Below, in pieces: positions 54,517 to 63,041 of a stretch of 64,000 bases of DNA. The notes under the pieces were generated by a model, which searched no databases, was not told where the DNA came from, and was given only the letters and a program-made list of their open reading frames with translations. The stretch's first letter is position 1. Every line of letters begins with the position of its first letter. Made by a program: the position numbers and the translations under genes. This DNA comes from Curtobacterium salicis (GTDB lineage: Bacteria > Actinomycetota > Actinomycetes > Actinomycetales > Microbacteriaceae), in the NCBI RefSeq assembly GCF_011759505.1, contig NZ_JAAOYO010000004.1, positions 248,001 to 312,000 on the forward strand. Reading direction: 5' to 3'.

Positions 54517-56024
54517 CAGGCCTTCTCGGGGAGCGTCTTGTCGGACGTGCCGACCGGGTTCGTGGTGGAGCCGCGTACCCATACGGGGAGCGTGGCGGAG
54601 ACGGTGGTGTCGCAGTAGGTCGCGATCGGTCCGTCTGCGAGGGCGACGGCGGTCCATGTCGCACCGGAGTCGGTGGAGAGCTCGATGTTGTACGCCGTGA
54701 CCCGGCAGGGTGGGGCTGCCCATGAGATGTGCACGGCGGAGCCGGAGCGACTGATTGTGAGGGCCTGCGGCGGGACTGGGTTCGCGGCCGCCACGTTGAG
54801 GCGAGCTCGGTAGAGGCCGTCACGGGCCATCTCGCGGGCGCGAACGGCTTGCCCCTGCGGCGACCAGTGGATGAGCCCGTTGCCGTACTCGGGCATCCCT
54901 GCTGGCCCCCACACGTACGAGGTGCGGGTGACCCGCCGGGGGGTGTCGAGGAGGGCGAGGTTGATGGCCGTCGTGCTCACGCTGTTGTTGGCGATCGTCT
55001 CCGGGACCATGCTGCCGATGATGAACGGCAGGTCGGCGACGCCGAGGTCGATGCGGGCCTGGCCGATCAGGTCGTCGAGCTTCGCCGCGTACTGCGTCTG
55101 ACTCATCGGCCCGCGGTCGCTCTCACCCTGGGACCAGAGCGCACCGATCAGACGTGCTCCCGAACCGGCCGCGGCGAGAGCCACTTTCGTCCAGGCGATC
55201 ATGTTCGCGTAGTGGTTCGTGGGGTCGCTGGTGAGCGTGCGATCCCACGTGCCCTGAGCCGCGTTCCCGGTGTACGTGTAGCCGGGCGGTGGCGGGTTGA
55301 TGGACGTCGTCGTGAAGCCGGTCGATCCCATCGCGCACGGGACAATCAGGAGCCGCCGGCCGGAGACGTTCTTCACGTACTCACGGGCGAACTCGTTCCC
55401 GATCCACTGCACGTCCGTCGCGGGAACGACCCCGATCGAGGCGGCGGCTGCGTTCCACTGCAACACCCGCTGGTCCACGTCGGAGACGATCACGGGAAGC
55501 GAGGACCGTTTCGTCGCGTTCGACTGCCCGGCGACGATGAGGACGTCGATCGGCAGCCCGCCGACCCCGGTGCCCATCCGCGCGGACCACCCGTCGAGGA
55601 CGTCCTGCGGGACGTGCCCGGTCATGTCGAGGCGGAGCTCCCCAACACGTCCGTTCGCATCACGGATTGCGGCCCAGGACAAATCGCTATTCACGACGTC
55701 ATGGATGAACGAGCCAGCGTCGCCCGTCTGCACACCCCGCGGGAAGATGTGACGGCCGTCCAGCCCAATCGCGTGGTGAACGCGCTGGTTGACGTCGCGT
55801 TCTGCGAAGACCCAGTCCGCGTCCCGATCGCTCGGCTGCTCAGTGCCAACCGGGTTTCCGTCCTTGCCTGCGTCACCCTTCGGCCCGGGCAGGCCAACCA
55901 CCTTCGCGGCCGCTCCTCCTTCCGGGGTAGAGGGGTCGCCGAGGTTGGCGGCGATTCGTTCACGGATGGTGCCAGCGAGCTGGCCGGTCTCGGAGTCAGC
56001 GGAGACGAGTTTCGGAGTACCCAT
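54516..56024 (-). CDS. Tail fibre with sialate O-acetylesterase-like (SGNH) domain
   Basis: 502 residues. A short collagen-like stretch (GLPGPKGDAGKDGNPVGT, about 44-62) follows the N-terminus. A SASA/SGNH esterase domain (about 155-415) has nucleophile block VLIVAGQSNA, oxyanion/structural block ALWSQGESD, and the Asp/His-side LIHWSPQGQ. A C-terminal fibronectin III-like domain (VPPQALTISRSGSAVHISWA) closes it. Such enzymes remove O-acetyl groups from surface glycans, which suits a receptor-modifying tail protein. Acetylesterase activity is inferred from motifs. Confidence 0.85.
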   Translation of the reverse strand: MGTPKLVSADSETGQLAGTIRERIAANLGDPSTPEGGAAAKVVGLPGPKGDAGKDGNPVGTEQPSDRDADWVFAERDVNQRVHHAIGLDGRHIFPRGVQTGDAGSFIHDVVNSDLSWAAIRDANGRVGELRLDMTGHVPQDVLDGWSARMGTGVGGLPIDVLIVAGQSNATKRSSLPVIVSDVDQRVLQWNAAAASIGVVPATDVQWIGNEFAREYVKNVSGRRLLIVPCAMGSTGFTTTSINPPPPGYTYTGNAAQGTWDRTLTSDPTNHYANMIAWTKVALAAAGSGARLIGALWSQGESDRGPMSQTQYAAKLDDLIGQARIDLGVADLPFIIGSMVPETIANNSVSTTAINLALLDTPRRVTRTSYVWGPAGMPEYGNGLIHWSPQGQAVRAREMARDGLYRARLNVAAANPVPPQALTISRSGSAVHISWAAPPCRVTAYNIELSTDSGATWTAVALADGPIATYCDTTVSATLPVWVRGSTTNPVGTSDKTLPEKA

Positions 56025-56035
56025 GAGGTGGCCTT

Positions 56036-56506
56036 TCAGGCGTGTGCCGGGTCAGCGTCCGGCTGGTCAGTGTTCAGTCCTTCGCGGATCTGCGCGATGC
56101 CGGCAGCATCGAAGGTGCCGTCGAGGTCGTCTTCGGCAAGGAGGTCACGGATGTGGTCGTCGACAGCGGGTGGTTCGACGGCGTGACCCCACTGGGCGCG
56201 GACCGCACGGATGTACTCGCGGAACGCCTGTCGGAGACTGCGGAGCGTTCGGACGAGTTGCCCGTACCCACGCTCGAGCGCTTCGATGCGGGCGACGTAC
56301 GGCTCGATCGCCTTCTTGACCGCTTCGTCAATGCGGGCCTGCGTGTACTTATCGAGCTCGATCGCCTGGTCGAACTGCGTCGTCTTCGTGGATTCCCGAG
56401 TGCGGGCTTCCTCGACCCGGCTGGAACGTTTCGACGCCCACGTGGCGAACAGTCCGGCGATGATCGCGACAGCGACCGGGCCGACGTAGGGCAGCCAGTC
56501 CTTCAC
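56036..56506 (-). CDS. Phage membrane protein with coiled coil
   Basis: 156 residues. N-terminal membrane helix (YVGPVAVAIIAGLFATWASK) then a long charged coiled coil (SRVEEARTRESTKTTQFDQA onward to about 110) and an acidic C-terminus. GTG 56506 overlaps the upstream stop (GTGA); a GTG two codons upstream (56512) is an alternative. Lies in the lysis region, so it may assist holin action or be a minor late protein. Confidence 0.65.
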   Translation of the reverse strand: MKDWLPYVGPVAVAIIAGLFATWASKRSSRVEEARTRESTKTTQFDQAIELDKYTQARIDEAVKKAIEPYVARIEALERGYGQLVRTLRSLRQAFREYIRAVRAQWGHAVEPPAVDDHIRDLLAEDDLDGTFDAAGIAQIREGLNTDQPDADPAHA

Positions 56507-56973
56507 TTCCACTGGTGCACCACCCTGTCTCGTGCGATGTCGCTCACACGCCATGCCGGAACGACAGCCATCGCGAGGATCGCGAAGCCGACACCGCCGC
56601 GGCCCAGGTCCCCGCCGACTGCACCGGCGAGGAACACGGACACGGCGTACAGCATCAGCAGCCCGAGGAGTAGGCACTTTCCGCAGAACTCCATGCGCCA
56701 CAGCAGGGCGGGGAACGCGATGCCGACGAGGCACACGAGAGCTGTGACGGAGAGAGTCAGGCCGAACGACTGGGCGTACCCCTCACCGAACGAGTCACGG
56801 AGGGCGGGGATGCCGCCTGCATACCCGAACACTCCGAACCCGATGCAGAAGACGTCGAAAAGGGGCAGCCCGACGCGGAGCAGCCACCGCACGCGTTCGT
56901 CTTCGGCGTCCACTCCGGTCGGACCCCAGATGGATGCGGCGAACAACCGCTTGGACAGTTGGATGAGTCGCAT
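56503..56973 (-). CDS. Phage polytopic membrane protein
   Basis: 156 residues with about four hydrophobic spans (LPLFDVFCIGFGVFGYAGGI, LTLSVTALVCLVGIAFPALL, CLLLGLLMLYAVSVFLAGAV, GFAILAMAVVPAW). AGGAGG supports ATG 56973. No family recognised. The position between a holin candidate and the coiled-coil protein suggests a lysis or membrane role. Confidence 0.65.
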   Translation of the reverse strand: MRLIQLSKRLFAASIWGPTGVDAEDERVRWLLRVGLPLFDVFCIGFGVFGYAGGIPALRDSFGEGYAQSFGLTLSVTALVCLVGIAFPALLWRMEFCGKCLLLGLLMLYAVSVFLAGAVGGDLGRGGVGFAILAMAVVPAWRVSDIARDRVVHQWK

Positions 56974-56989
56974 CCGAGCCTCCTGGGGT

Positions 56990-57358
56990 TCAGCTGTGCG
57001 GCTGGTCGGTGATCTGCGGCGGCGACACTTCACCGATCTGCTTCGCTGCCGCCTGCCGTTCCGCCGCTGACTTCGGCACCGAGCCGAGACCGATCTTCGT
57101 CAGCCATTCGTTCACGGTCGGGATCGCCATGACGCGGGACAAGCCAGCCGCAACCGCCGTCACGACAGCCGCTGCAGAGACGAGCCACAGGTACACCTTC
57201 CCGTCGACCGGCAGTCCGAGCGCCGCGATGATCGTGGGCAGCACTCCGGCGAACGTGAGGAACGCGGGGATGCCGACCTGCACGATGGTGCGGAGGACTC
57301 GCTGGGTAGCGAACCAAATGGGTTCGACGCTGATGTTGGTCTTCTCGTGGTCAGCCAT
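56990..57358 (-). CDS. Putative holin
   Basis: 122 residues with two membrane spans (VQVGIPAFLTFAGVLPTIIA and VYLWLVSAAAVVTAVAAGLS) and a charged C-terminus, directly downstream of the endolysin: the typical holin layout in actinophages. ATG 57358 is preferred (AAGGAG at 5 bases; TGATG overlap with the endolysin stop); GTG 57361 is possible. No sequence family identified. Confidence 0.68.
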   Translation of the reverse strand: MADHEKTNISVEPIWFATQRVLRTIVQVGIPAFLTFAGVLPTIIAALGLPVDGKVYLWLVSAAAVVTAVAAGLSRVMAIPTVNEWLTKIGLGSVPKSAAERQAAAKQIGEVSPPQITDQPHS

Positions 57359-58092
57359 CACTTCTCCTTCACGGGGATGCCGAGCTTCTTGGCGATCGCG
57401 CGGATGGTGATCAGCGCTTCCTTGAGTCGGGAGTCACCTGCGGTCAGGGCACGGATGCCGATGACGGTCTCCTGAAGCCGCGTCTGGTCGGAACCCGAAC
57501 CGGTGAGTTCGCTCTTGATGAAATTCATGTCTGACTGCAGCGAACCGACCGCGCGTGCGACGTCGGCAAGCTGCTGAGCCTGCGTGGGAGTCATGTCTTC
57601 CTCTTCCTCGTGGATGATGGCGTTGTAGACGTTGATGTCCGGGTACGGCGGGAAGTGGGGCGGCTTGGTGTCGCCTTCGATGTGCCACGGTTCCGGGGTG
57701 ATGAAGAACCGTCCGGTCCACGTGAACCCGCGCAGTTCGCACTGCTCGTGAAGCCACGCAAATTCGTCACCGGTCAGTGCACGGTTGTGGCCGTTCGCCG
57801 TCGTCACGCCCGCATCGATCGCGTTGCCATGCGTGGCCTCGTCATGCCGTGACGTGTACGGGAACGCTGCAACCGGGTAGCCGGTGCGGAGGTAGTTGGC
57901 GTACAACTCCTGCTGACGTGCCCGTGTGCGCCGCCCCTCGTTGGGCGTGAGACGGTCGCCGTCCTGGCCGAACTTCGCGGCGTAGTCGCGTGTCAGTGAC
58001 AGCCACTGCGATGCGATCGACGGGGAGTTGACGTACTGCATCTGCCCGAACAAGTCCGGGTAGGACGAAGGGCCAATCGGATACCAGGCCAC
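57358..58092 (-). CDS. Endolysin, M15-type peptidase
   Basis: Peptidoglycan peptidase for host lysis, 244 residues. The M15 (VanY/L-Ala-D-Glu peptidase) domain has SRHDEATHGNAID (about 81-93; candidate zinc ligands H83 or H88 and D93) and EPWHIE (H137). The region after 165 (TPTQAQQLADVARAVGSLQS) is helical and may mediate oligomerisation or wall binding. There is no signal peptide, so holin-dependent export is expected. GTG 58092 with AAGGAGG at 6 bases. Confidence 0.88.
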   Translation of the reverse strand: MAWYPIGPSSYPDLFGQMQYVNSPSIASQWLSLTRDYAAKFGQDGDRLTPNEGRRTRARQQELYANYLRTGYPVAAFPYTSRHDEATHGNAIDAGVTTANGHNRALTGDEFAWLHEQCELRGFTWTGRFFITPEPWHIEGDTKPPHFPPYPDINVYNAIIHEEEEDMTPTQAQQLADVARAVGSLQSDMNFIKSELTGSGSDQTRLQETVIGIRALTAGDSRLKEALITIRAIAKKLGIPVKEK

Positions 58093-58115
58093 GTGTGGCC
58101 TCCTTCAACGACGAA

Positions 58116-58139
58116 GAGCCGCCCCAGTGGGGACGGCTC
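58116..58139 (-). terminator. Hairpin between tail genes and lysis genes
   Basis: gagccg-cccc-agt-gggg-a-cggctc; on the minus strand it is followed by TTCGTCGTT. It lies after the tail protein gene at 58160 and before the endolysin start, and may attenuate read-through into lysis genes. Confidence 0.6.
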
Positions 58140-58159
58140 GGAAATGGATGGTGCGGCGA

Positions 58160-59560
58160 TTACTGGCCGGGTACGAACTGCACCTGGTCAAGCGATGGAC
58201 GCGATCCGACTGGCGCGGACACGAGCCCGTTGGGCATGACGGTGACCGTCGTCATCTGCCCGGTCGCGAAGTCGTTGTCCGTGACTCCGAAGCGGAGCAT
58301 TTCGAGCGGGCGGTAGCCCTGCGGGAGGGTGAACATGCCGACCGCGTTGCCGGGGGTCTGGGCGAATCCGGAGAGCACGACGAAGCCGTTGAAGAAGCGG
58401 TAGCGAGGTGGGCGTCCGGCGGTGCCGGCCCCCCATCCGTTCAGCAGGTTCGCGATGTTGCGGCCGGTGTCTCCGAGGACGACTGCGCCACTGACCGGGT
58501 CGCGGATCTCGCTCGAGTAGAGGGTGCCGATCAGTGCCGCCGCGGTCTGCATCTTGACCGTCGATGGCCCACTGCCGGGGTTGATGATCGTGGAGTCGCC
58601 GATGAAGACGCCGCCGCTGTTGAAGCTGATGCCGTTCTGCCGAGCCGACGCTCCGGATGGCGGGACGGAACCAGCAGCGATGCCCCGCATGTCGCCAGCG
58701 ATGTTGTTGTCGTCGTCGTAGAAGTAGATCCGGCCGCGGCCGGTCTCGTCCTTCCGGATCTCGACCCGGGTGCCGGTGAGGGCTGTACGCACGACAGCAG
58801 CAATGATGTCCTTCGCCTGAACGACGTTCGCGAAGAGGTAGTCGATGACCGCCTGCTTCATCGTCGCGCCCTCGGTCACGAACAGGTTCTCGACGTTGAC
58901 GGTTTGCAGATTCGCTGTCGCCGCCGCGATCTTGATGGCGACGAGATCGGCGATCGAAGCATCACCTGCGGTCAGCTTCGCGACGTCCACGTACGCCAGG
59001 ACCTCGGACGCGATCTTCCGAGGGGTCCAGACCGGTGCGTCGTCAGTACCCGTCTGCTGCCACTGCCCGACGATGTTCTCGTCCTCGTTCACCTGGAACC
59101 ATGTCGACCCGGGCGGTGCGGTGCCCTGCGGCTCGGACGCCGAGAACAGGATGAGTGAACCGCCAGCACCAACCACAACGGTGTCGATCTTGTCCGACAG
59201 CCCCTGCAGTTGCAGACCGAACGCTTCGCTGATGCGCTGCTGCGCATCCTCGAGCTCTTCCGCCTTGAGCGTGAGGGTGAGGTCCGCGTCAGCAAATCGT
59301 GCGTCGAGGTCGTCGCTGTCGGCGGACGCCATCGCCGTCAGGTCGGACGTGGACTCGTCGGCGTCAGCCGAGTCGTCCTGCAAGTCCGGTACAGCATCGT
59401 TCGTGATGGCGGCTTCGGCGATGATGTCGCCGGCCGCGAGCCCGTCCGTGTCGTCAGAGTCGCCCACGGTTGACGAGGACAGCTGCGACGAAGAGCCAAG
59501 CGTTTGCAGCAAGCGCTCGAGCTGGTACACCGCAGCGGCAAGGTCAGCGTACGAAGTCAC
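58160..59560 (-). CDS. Phage minor tail / tail fibre protein
   Basis: 466 residues, family not identified. An acidic N-terminal half (SSSTVGDSDDTDG, SADADESTSDLTA) leads through a coiled coil (LKAEELEDAQQRISEAFGLQ) to repeats of short helices (TAGDASIADLVAIKIAAATA). The C-terminal part is glycine/beta-rich (GTRVEIRKDETGRGRIYFYD, GFVVLSGFAQTPGNAVGMF), resembling tail fibre knobs. GTG 59560 overlaps the preceding stop (GTGA). Order in the operon supports a baseplate or fibre role. Confidence 0.72.
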   Translation of the reverse strand: MTSYADLAAAVYQLERLLQTLGSSSQLSSSTVGDSDDTDGLAAGDIIAEAAITNDAVPDLQDDSADADESTSDLTAMASADSDDLDARFADADLTLTLKAEELEDAQQRISEAFGLQLQGLSDKIDTVVVGAGGSLILFSASEPQGTAPPGSTWFQVNEDENIVGQWQQTGTDDAPVWTPRKIASEVLAYVDVAKLTAGDASIADLVAIKIAAATANLQTVNVENLFVTEGATMKQAVIDYLFANVVQAKDIIAAVVRTALTGTRVEIRKDETGRGRIYFYDDDNNIAGDMRGIAAGSVPPSGASARQNGISFNSGGVFIGDSTIINPGSGPSTVKMQTAAALIGTLYSSEIRDPVSGAVVLGDTGRNIANLLNGWGAGTAGRPPRYRFFNGFVVLSGFAQTPGNAVGMFTLPQGYRPLEMLRFGVTDNDFATGQMTTVTVMPNGLVSAPVGSRPSLDQVQFVPGQ

Positions 59561-61017
59561 TCCGTCAGCCCCTTTCCGTAGGTGAACGAATCAGTGCGCG
59601 CGAGCGTGAGGTCGGACGTACCGTCGAGGTTGTCGGTGATACCGAGGATCCGGTGCCACAGCTGGAACTTCCCGAAGTGCGGCACCTGACCCTCGACGTA
59701 GATGTCGTCGCCGAAGGAGTACGAACCGCGTGGACTGTTCGGGTGGTCCGCGACGGTGATCTGCTTCACCTCGAACGGCTGCTGCCGGGCGGTGAGTTCA
59801 GCGCGGAGCTTCACGTCCATGTTGTGGTTCGACTTCACGTCCTTCGCCTGGAACGTCGCCACACGCCGCAGTCGGCCGTCACGCTTACCGATCGCACGGC
59901 GGATCGCGCCGGCACCCTCACCAGCACCGATGCCGTACACGGCGTTCGCGAACTCGTCACCCTCCGCCTCGGGTACGAGTGACTTCGTGATGTTCACGCC
60001 CTGCTGGAACGTCGGAGCGCCGTCACCGTCGAGCCGCCGACCGAGACGCGGGTAAGCGATCACGATCCGCGTCGCCGGCAGGTCGCCATCCCAGTAGACG
60101 TCCTCGTGCCAGTCGAACTGTCCCGCCTTCGCGAGCTCGTCGATGCGCTGGCCACAGTCAGATGCCTCCCACGGGAGGATCGTGTACGCGCCGCCGTCGT
60201 TCTGCTCACGCTGCGTTGCGAGCCGCTTCTCCTGGTTCGCGGCGTCCTTCGCCTTCTTCTTGGCTGCGACGACGACAGCCTGCCGATCGACGTCCTTCTG
60301 CTGGTAGTTGACCTCGCGGCGTTGCAGGAGCTTCGCCAGTGCGGCGCGGTTCAGCGCGTTCTGTGCGTCGTCGATGGCGGGCTGGTTCTTGGGCTTGATC
60401 TTCTTCGCGGCGATCAGCGCGTCGTTGGCGGCCGTCCGTGCTGCGCTGAGTGCGGTGTAGTCCTTGCGGGACGCTGCGACGACCGCGCGGAGCTTCTTGA
60501 GCGTGCCCTTCTCGGTCGTGTAATCCTGCGCGGCGGCGTTGTAAGCCTTGGTGGCGTCGTTCTTCCGCTCCGTAGAGTGGGAGCCGAGCCGGACAGGAGT
60601 CGTCCCGAGAACGGTGACGCCGAGGTCGGCGTCGGGGAACGATTGAACGTGCGCCCACAGCTTCCGGACGACGTCAGCCGGGTCGACCTCTGCCGCGTAG
60701 TAGGCAGAACCCGAGTACGGGATGCCGTGCGGGTATGTCGCGACCGACGCGAGTTCAACGGTTCCACCGGTGATCTTGATCACGATGCCGCGGAACCGGA
60801 GGGTGCCCGCTTCCTGCACAGTGACGACGGAACCCCACTCCTGCAGCAGGGGCAGCCCGTCAGACGCGGTCTGCACTGCGGCGGACAGGTCCATCGTCAG
60901 CGTTACCGACCCGACCGCTGACAGCTGCCGGGTGATTGGGCCGGCACTCAGACCGGTCGCGTCGTAGGTGAGGACGTCGCCGGTCGCGGCACGCTGGACG
61001 ATGAACTGCTGCGTCAT
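59557..61017 (-). CDS. Phage minor tail protein (Gp37-like hub) with coiled-coil insert
   Basis: 486 residues. The beta-rich N-terminal part (VLTYDATGLSAGPITRQLSA, AGTLRFRGIVIKITG) and C-terminal part (PFEVKQITVADHPN, FGDDIYVEGQVPHFGKFQLW) resemble siphovirus Gp37/hub-like tail proteins. Between about 160 and 265 lies a Lys/Ala-rich coiled coil (KNDATKAYNAAAQDYTTEKG, KKIKPKNQPAIDDAQNALNR). ATG 61017 overlaps the next upstream stop (ATGA). Homology by pattern. Confidence 0.75.
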   Translation of the reverse strand: MTQQFIVQRAATGDVLTYDATGLSAGPITRQLSAVGSVTLTMDLSAAVQTASDGLPLLQEWGSVVTVQEAGTLRFRGIVIKITGGTVELASVATYPHGIPYSGSAYYAAEVDPADVVRKLWAHVQSFPDADLGVTVLGTTPVRLGSHSTERKNDATKAYNAAAQDYTTEKGTLKKLRAVVAASRKDYTALSAARTAANDALIAAKKIKPKNQPAIDDAQNALNRAALAKLLQRREVNYQQKDVDRQAVVVAAKKKAKDAANQEKRLATQREQNDGGAYTILPWEASDCGQRIDELAKAGQFDWHEDVYWDGDLPATRIVIAYPRLGRRLDGDGAPTFQQGVNITKSLVPEAEGDEFANAVYGIGAGEGAGAIRRAIGKRDGRLRRVATFQAKDVKSNHNMDVKLRAELTARQQPFEVKQITVADHPNSPRGSYSFGDDIYVEGQVPHFGKFQLWHRILGITDNLDGTSDLTLARTDSFTYGKGLTE

Positions 61018-61985
61018 GCGGGCCTCGAGACGAACTGAATCTGCGCGTTGTAGTACGTCGAGTCGACGGTGAACAGGTTGCCCGTCCCGGACGAGCGGAG
61101 GCCCTGGACTCGAAGCGTCTGTGTCGTTCCCTTGACCGAAGACGGCAGCTTCAACTCACCAGCCGCGACCACCTCAGCCCGCGACTTTTGTCCCGGGTCG
61201 GGGTAGTTGTACGAGTACGTCCCGAACGGGTACAGGTCGGATCCGCTACCGAGGACGAGTCGGATCTGACCGCCAACCTGCCCGGCTGTCTGCCCACCCT
61301 GGAATTCCAGGCGGGCGATCATGTGCGTCGCCTGCTTCGGGATGTCGATCGCGTACGAGTTGTCCGGCCAGAACGCGAAGCCCGAACCGGTGAGATTGGA
61401 ACCCCCCGATGCGGGTGCCCCCTGCAGCATGATGCTTCCACTGGACCAGGGGTTCATCAGCTTCCGCAGGTCGGTGATCATCGCGGATGTCACCGTGCCA
61501 GTCGACTTTGGTAGGTCGATGCGTGCCAGTGCCAGACCAGACGTTCCCTCCTGTCCCGGAACGTCGCTGATGTCTCGAGCCGTTGAAGGAACACCGACGA
61601 GAACGTCAAAACGCGTGTACGGACCGTTGGCCGGATCTGCCGGTGCCTGCGCGTTCCCATCCACATACGGGTTGTCGACTCGCACGATCACCATGTCGGA
61701 TCGCCCCGACGATGAACCGGTTGCAGCAATCAATACGGAAGGGTCCGTGTTCTTGTTCTGAACCGTGTATGCCTCCTGCGTGGCGAGCGCGTTGAGGATG
61801 GAGGCAGCTCCGGACCCGACCTTCACTGCCGCTCCCGGAACGTCGAGCGCGGCCACCTTGAGGTCCCGCGGGTCCACGATGCCCTCGTTGCCGTTCGCAG
61901 CGAGGTACGCGAGGAGGCGTGCGACGTTGGGGCCGTGCTCCGCGTCCGGGCCACCGATAAACCAGGGCACACCATCGAGAGCCAT
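61014..61985 (-). CDS. Phage minor tail protein
   Basis: 323 residues. The N-terminus MALDGVPWFIGGPDAEHGPN and the segment VPGAAVKVGSGAASILN are typical of minor tail proteins in actinophages of Microbacteriaceae. A C-terminal beta domain (TTQTLRVQGLRSSGTGNLFT) completes it. No catalytic motif. Located between the hub-like and distal-tail-like proteins. Confidence 0.7.
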   Translation of the reverse strand: MALDGVPWFIGGPDAEHGPNVARLLAYLAANGNEGIVDPRDLKVAALDVPGAAVKVGSGAASILNALATQEAYTVQNKNTDPSVLIAATGSSSGRSDMVIVRVDNPYVDGNAQAPADPANGPYTRFDVLVGVPSTARDISDVPGQEGTSGLALARIDLPKSTGTVTSAMITDLRKLMNPWSSGSIMLQGAPASGGSNLTGSGFAFWPDNSYAIDIPKQATHMIARLEFQGGQTAGQVGGQIRLVLGSGSDLYPFGTYSYNYPDPGQKSRAEVVAAGELKLPSSVKGTTQTLRVQGLRSSGTGNLFTVDSTYYNAQIQFVSRPA

Positions 61986-62000
61986 AAGGGCTACCTTTCT

Positions 62001-63041
62001 TCAGGGAGTGGGGTAGACGGATCGCCACGACATGACAGCTGCGGGGCTGCCTGTCGACGCCGATCCAGAAAGCGTCAGAGTGTGCGCCCCCGGTGAAAGA
62101 GCGCCCGCCTCGAGAAGGTCAGACGAGCGCGCGAGAGCGGCGATCTGGGTACCGTTGCGGAGGACGCTGCGCATGCCGGGACGGGTGTCGATTGTCAGCG
62201 TTTCGTCGTAGCGCAGCGACACAGGCGAGGCGAACCGGAACGCGCCAGCGACAGTCACTACCGGGTTCGTGATCTGACCGTGGATGGTGATGATCGGCCA
62301 AGCCGGAAGTTCCCCGTCAACGATGAAGGTGTTGCTTTGCAAGCTCGACCCGCGTGCCACTAGCGGCGACTTCAAGCCGTGCGTGAGAACGTTCCGAGCG
62401 GTGCCGTACAGACCTGTACCGCTGGCGCTTTCTCGGAACTCAGCTGTGGAGTAGAGACCAGAGCCAACGGGGTCCTCTGCCACTGCGGCGGGATCGAACA
62501 ACCCGGAGCCAGGCGGCGTCTCCACCAGCTTGTACGCCTGCGTGTATGGCGTCAGGACTAAACCGCCGCCCTGCGACAGCCCGAGCGGGACTCGGAGAGT
62601 CTGCTCGGGTCCGTACCAGAGGTCGTTCTGCGTCGCGAAGTCCGCTGTGATGCCGACAGCGCCGGCATCATCCGGGTAGAACGTCGGGGTGATCCGACGA
62701 GGCCGACCAAACGTCGACCGCCCCGATGGGGCAGTCAGCGTCGCGGTCGCGCCCGGCGTCCGGCGGATCGAGTCAGCCCGCCACACCCGCCGGAACGCAG
62801 CATGAAGGGCGTTCGCCTCAGCATCGGTCTCACCGACTGCAGTGAGACCGAACGCGATGGTCTGACCAGACGTCGAGTCGATGCCGAACAAGGAGCCGTC
62901 GACTCCCGGCAGGTCAGAGTCCTGGTTGTCCCGGTTCGGGTCCCCGATCTCCGGAGCGACCGCGAACGGATACCGGGTGGACTGCGGGCCGAACAGGATG
63001 GTCCCGTCCGTCCCGCAGTCCAGCTGCCAAGCACCTGTCAT
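62001..63041 (-). CDS. Distal-tail-like phage protein
   Basis: 346 residues, directly after the tape measure gene, the usual place of the distal tail (Dit) protein. FAVAPEIGDPNRDNQDSDLP, GQTIAFGLTAVGETDAEANA and the C-terminal PLIT-like WPIITIHGQITNPVVTV fit the jelly-roll plus galectin-like design. It contains a repeat of EDPVGSGLYSTAEF and RESASGTGLYGTAR (about 185-215). ATG 63041 overlaps the tape measure stop (ATGA). Confidence 0.75.
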   Translation of the reverse strand: MTGAWQLDCGTDGTILFGPQSTRYPFAVAPEIGDPNRDNQDSDLPGVDGSLFGIDSTSGQTIAFGLTAVGETDAEANALHAAFRRVWRADSIRRTPGATATLTAPSGRSTFGRPRRITPTFYPDDAGAVGITADFATQNDLWYGPEQTLRVPLGLSQGGGLVLTPYTQAYKLVETPPGSGLFDPAAVAEDPVGSGLYSTAEFRESASGTGLYGTARNVLTHGLKSPLVARGSSLQSNTFIVDGELPAWPIITIHGQITNPVVTVAGAFRFASPVSLRYDETLTIDTRPGMRSVLRNGTQIAALARSSDLLEAGALSPGAHTLTLSGSASTGSPAAVMSWRSVYPTP

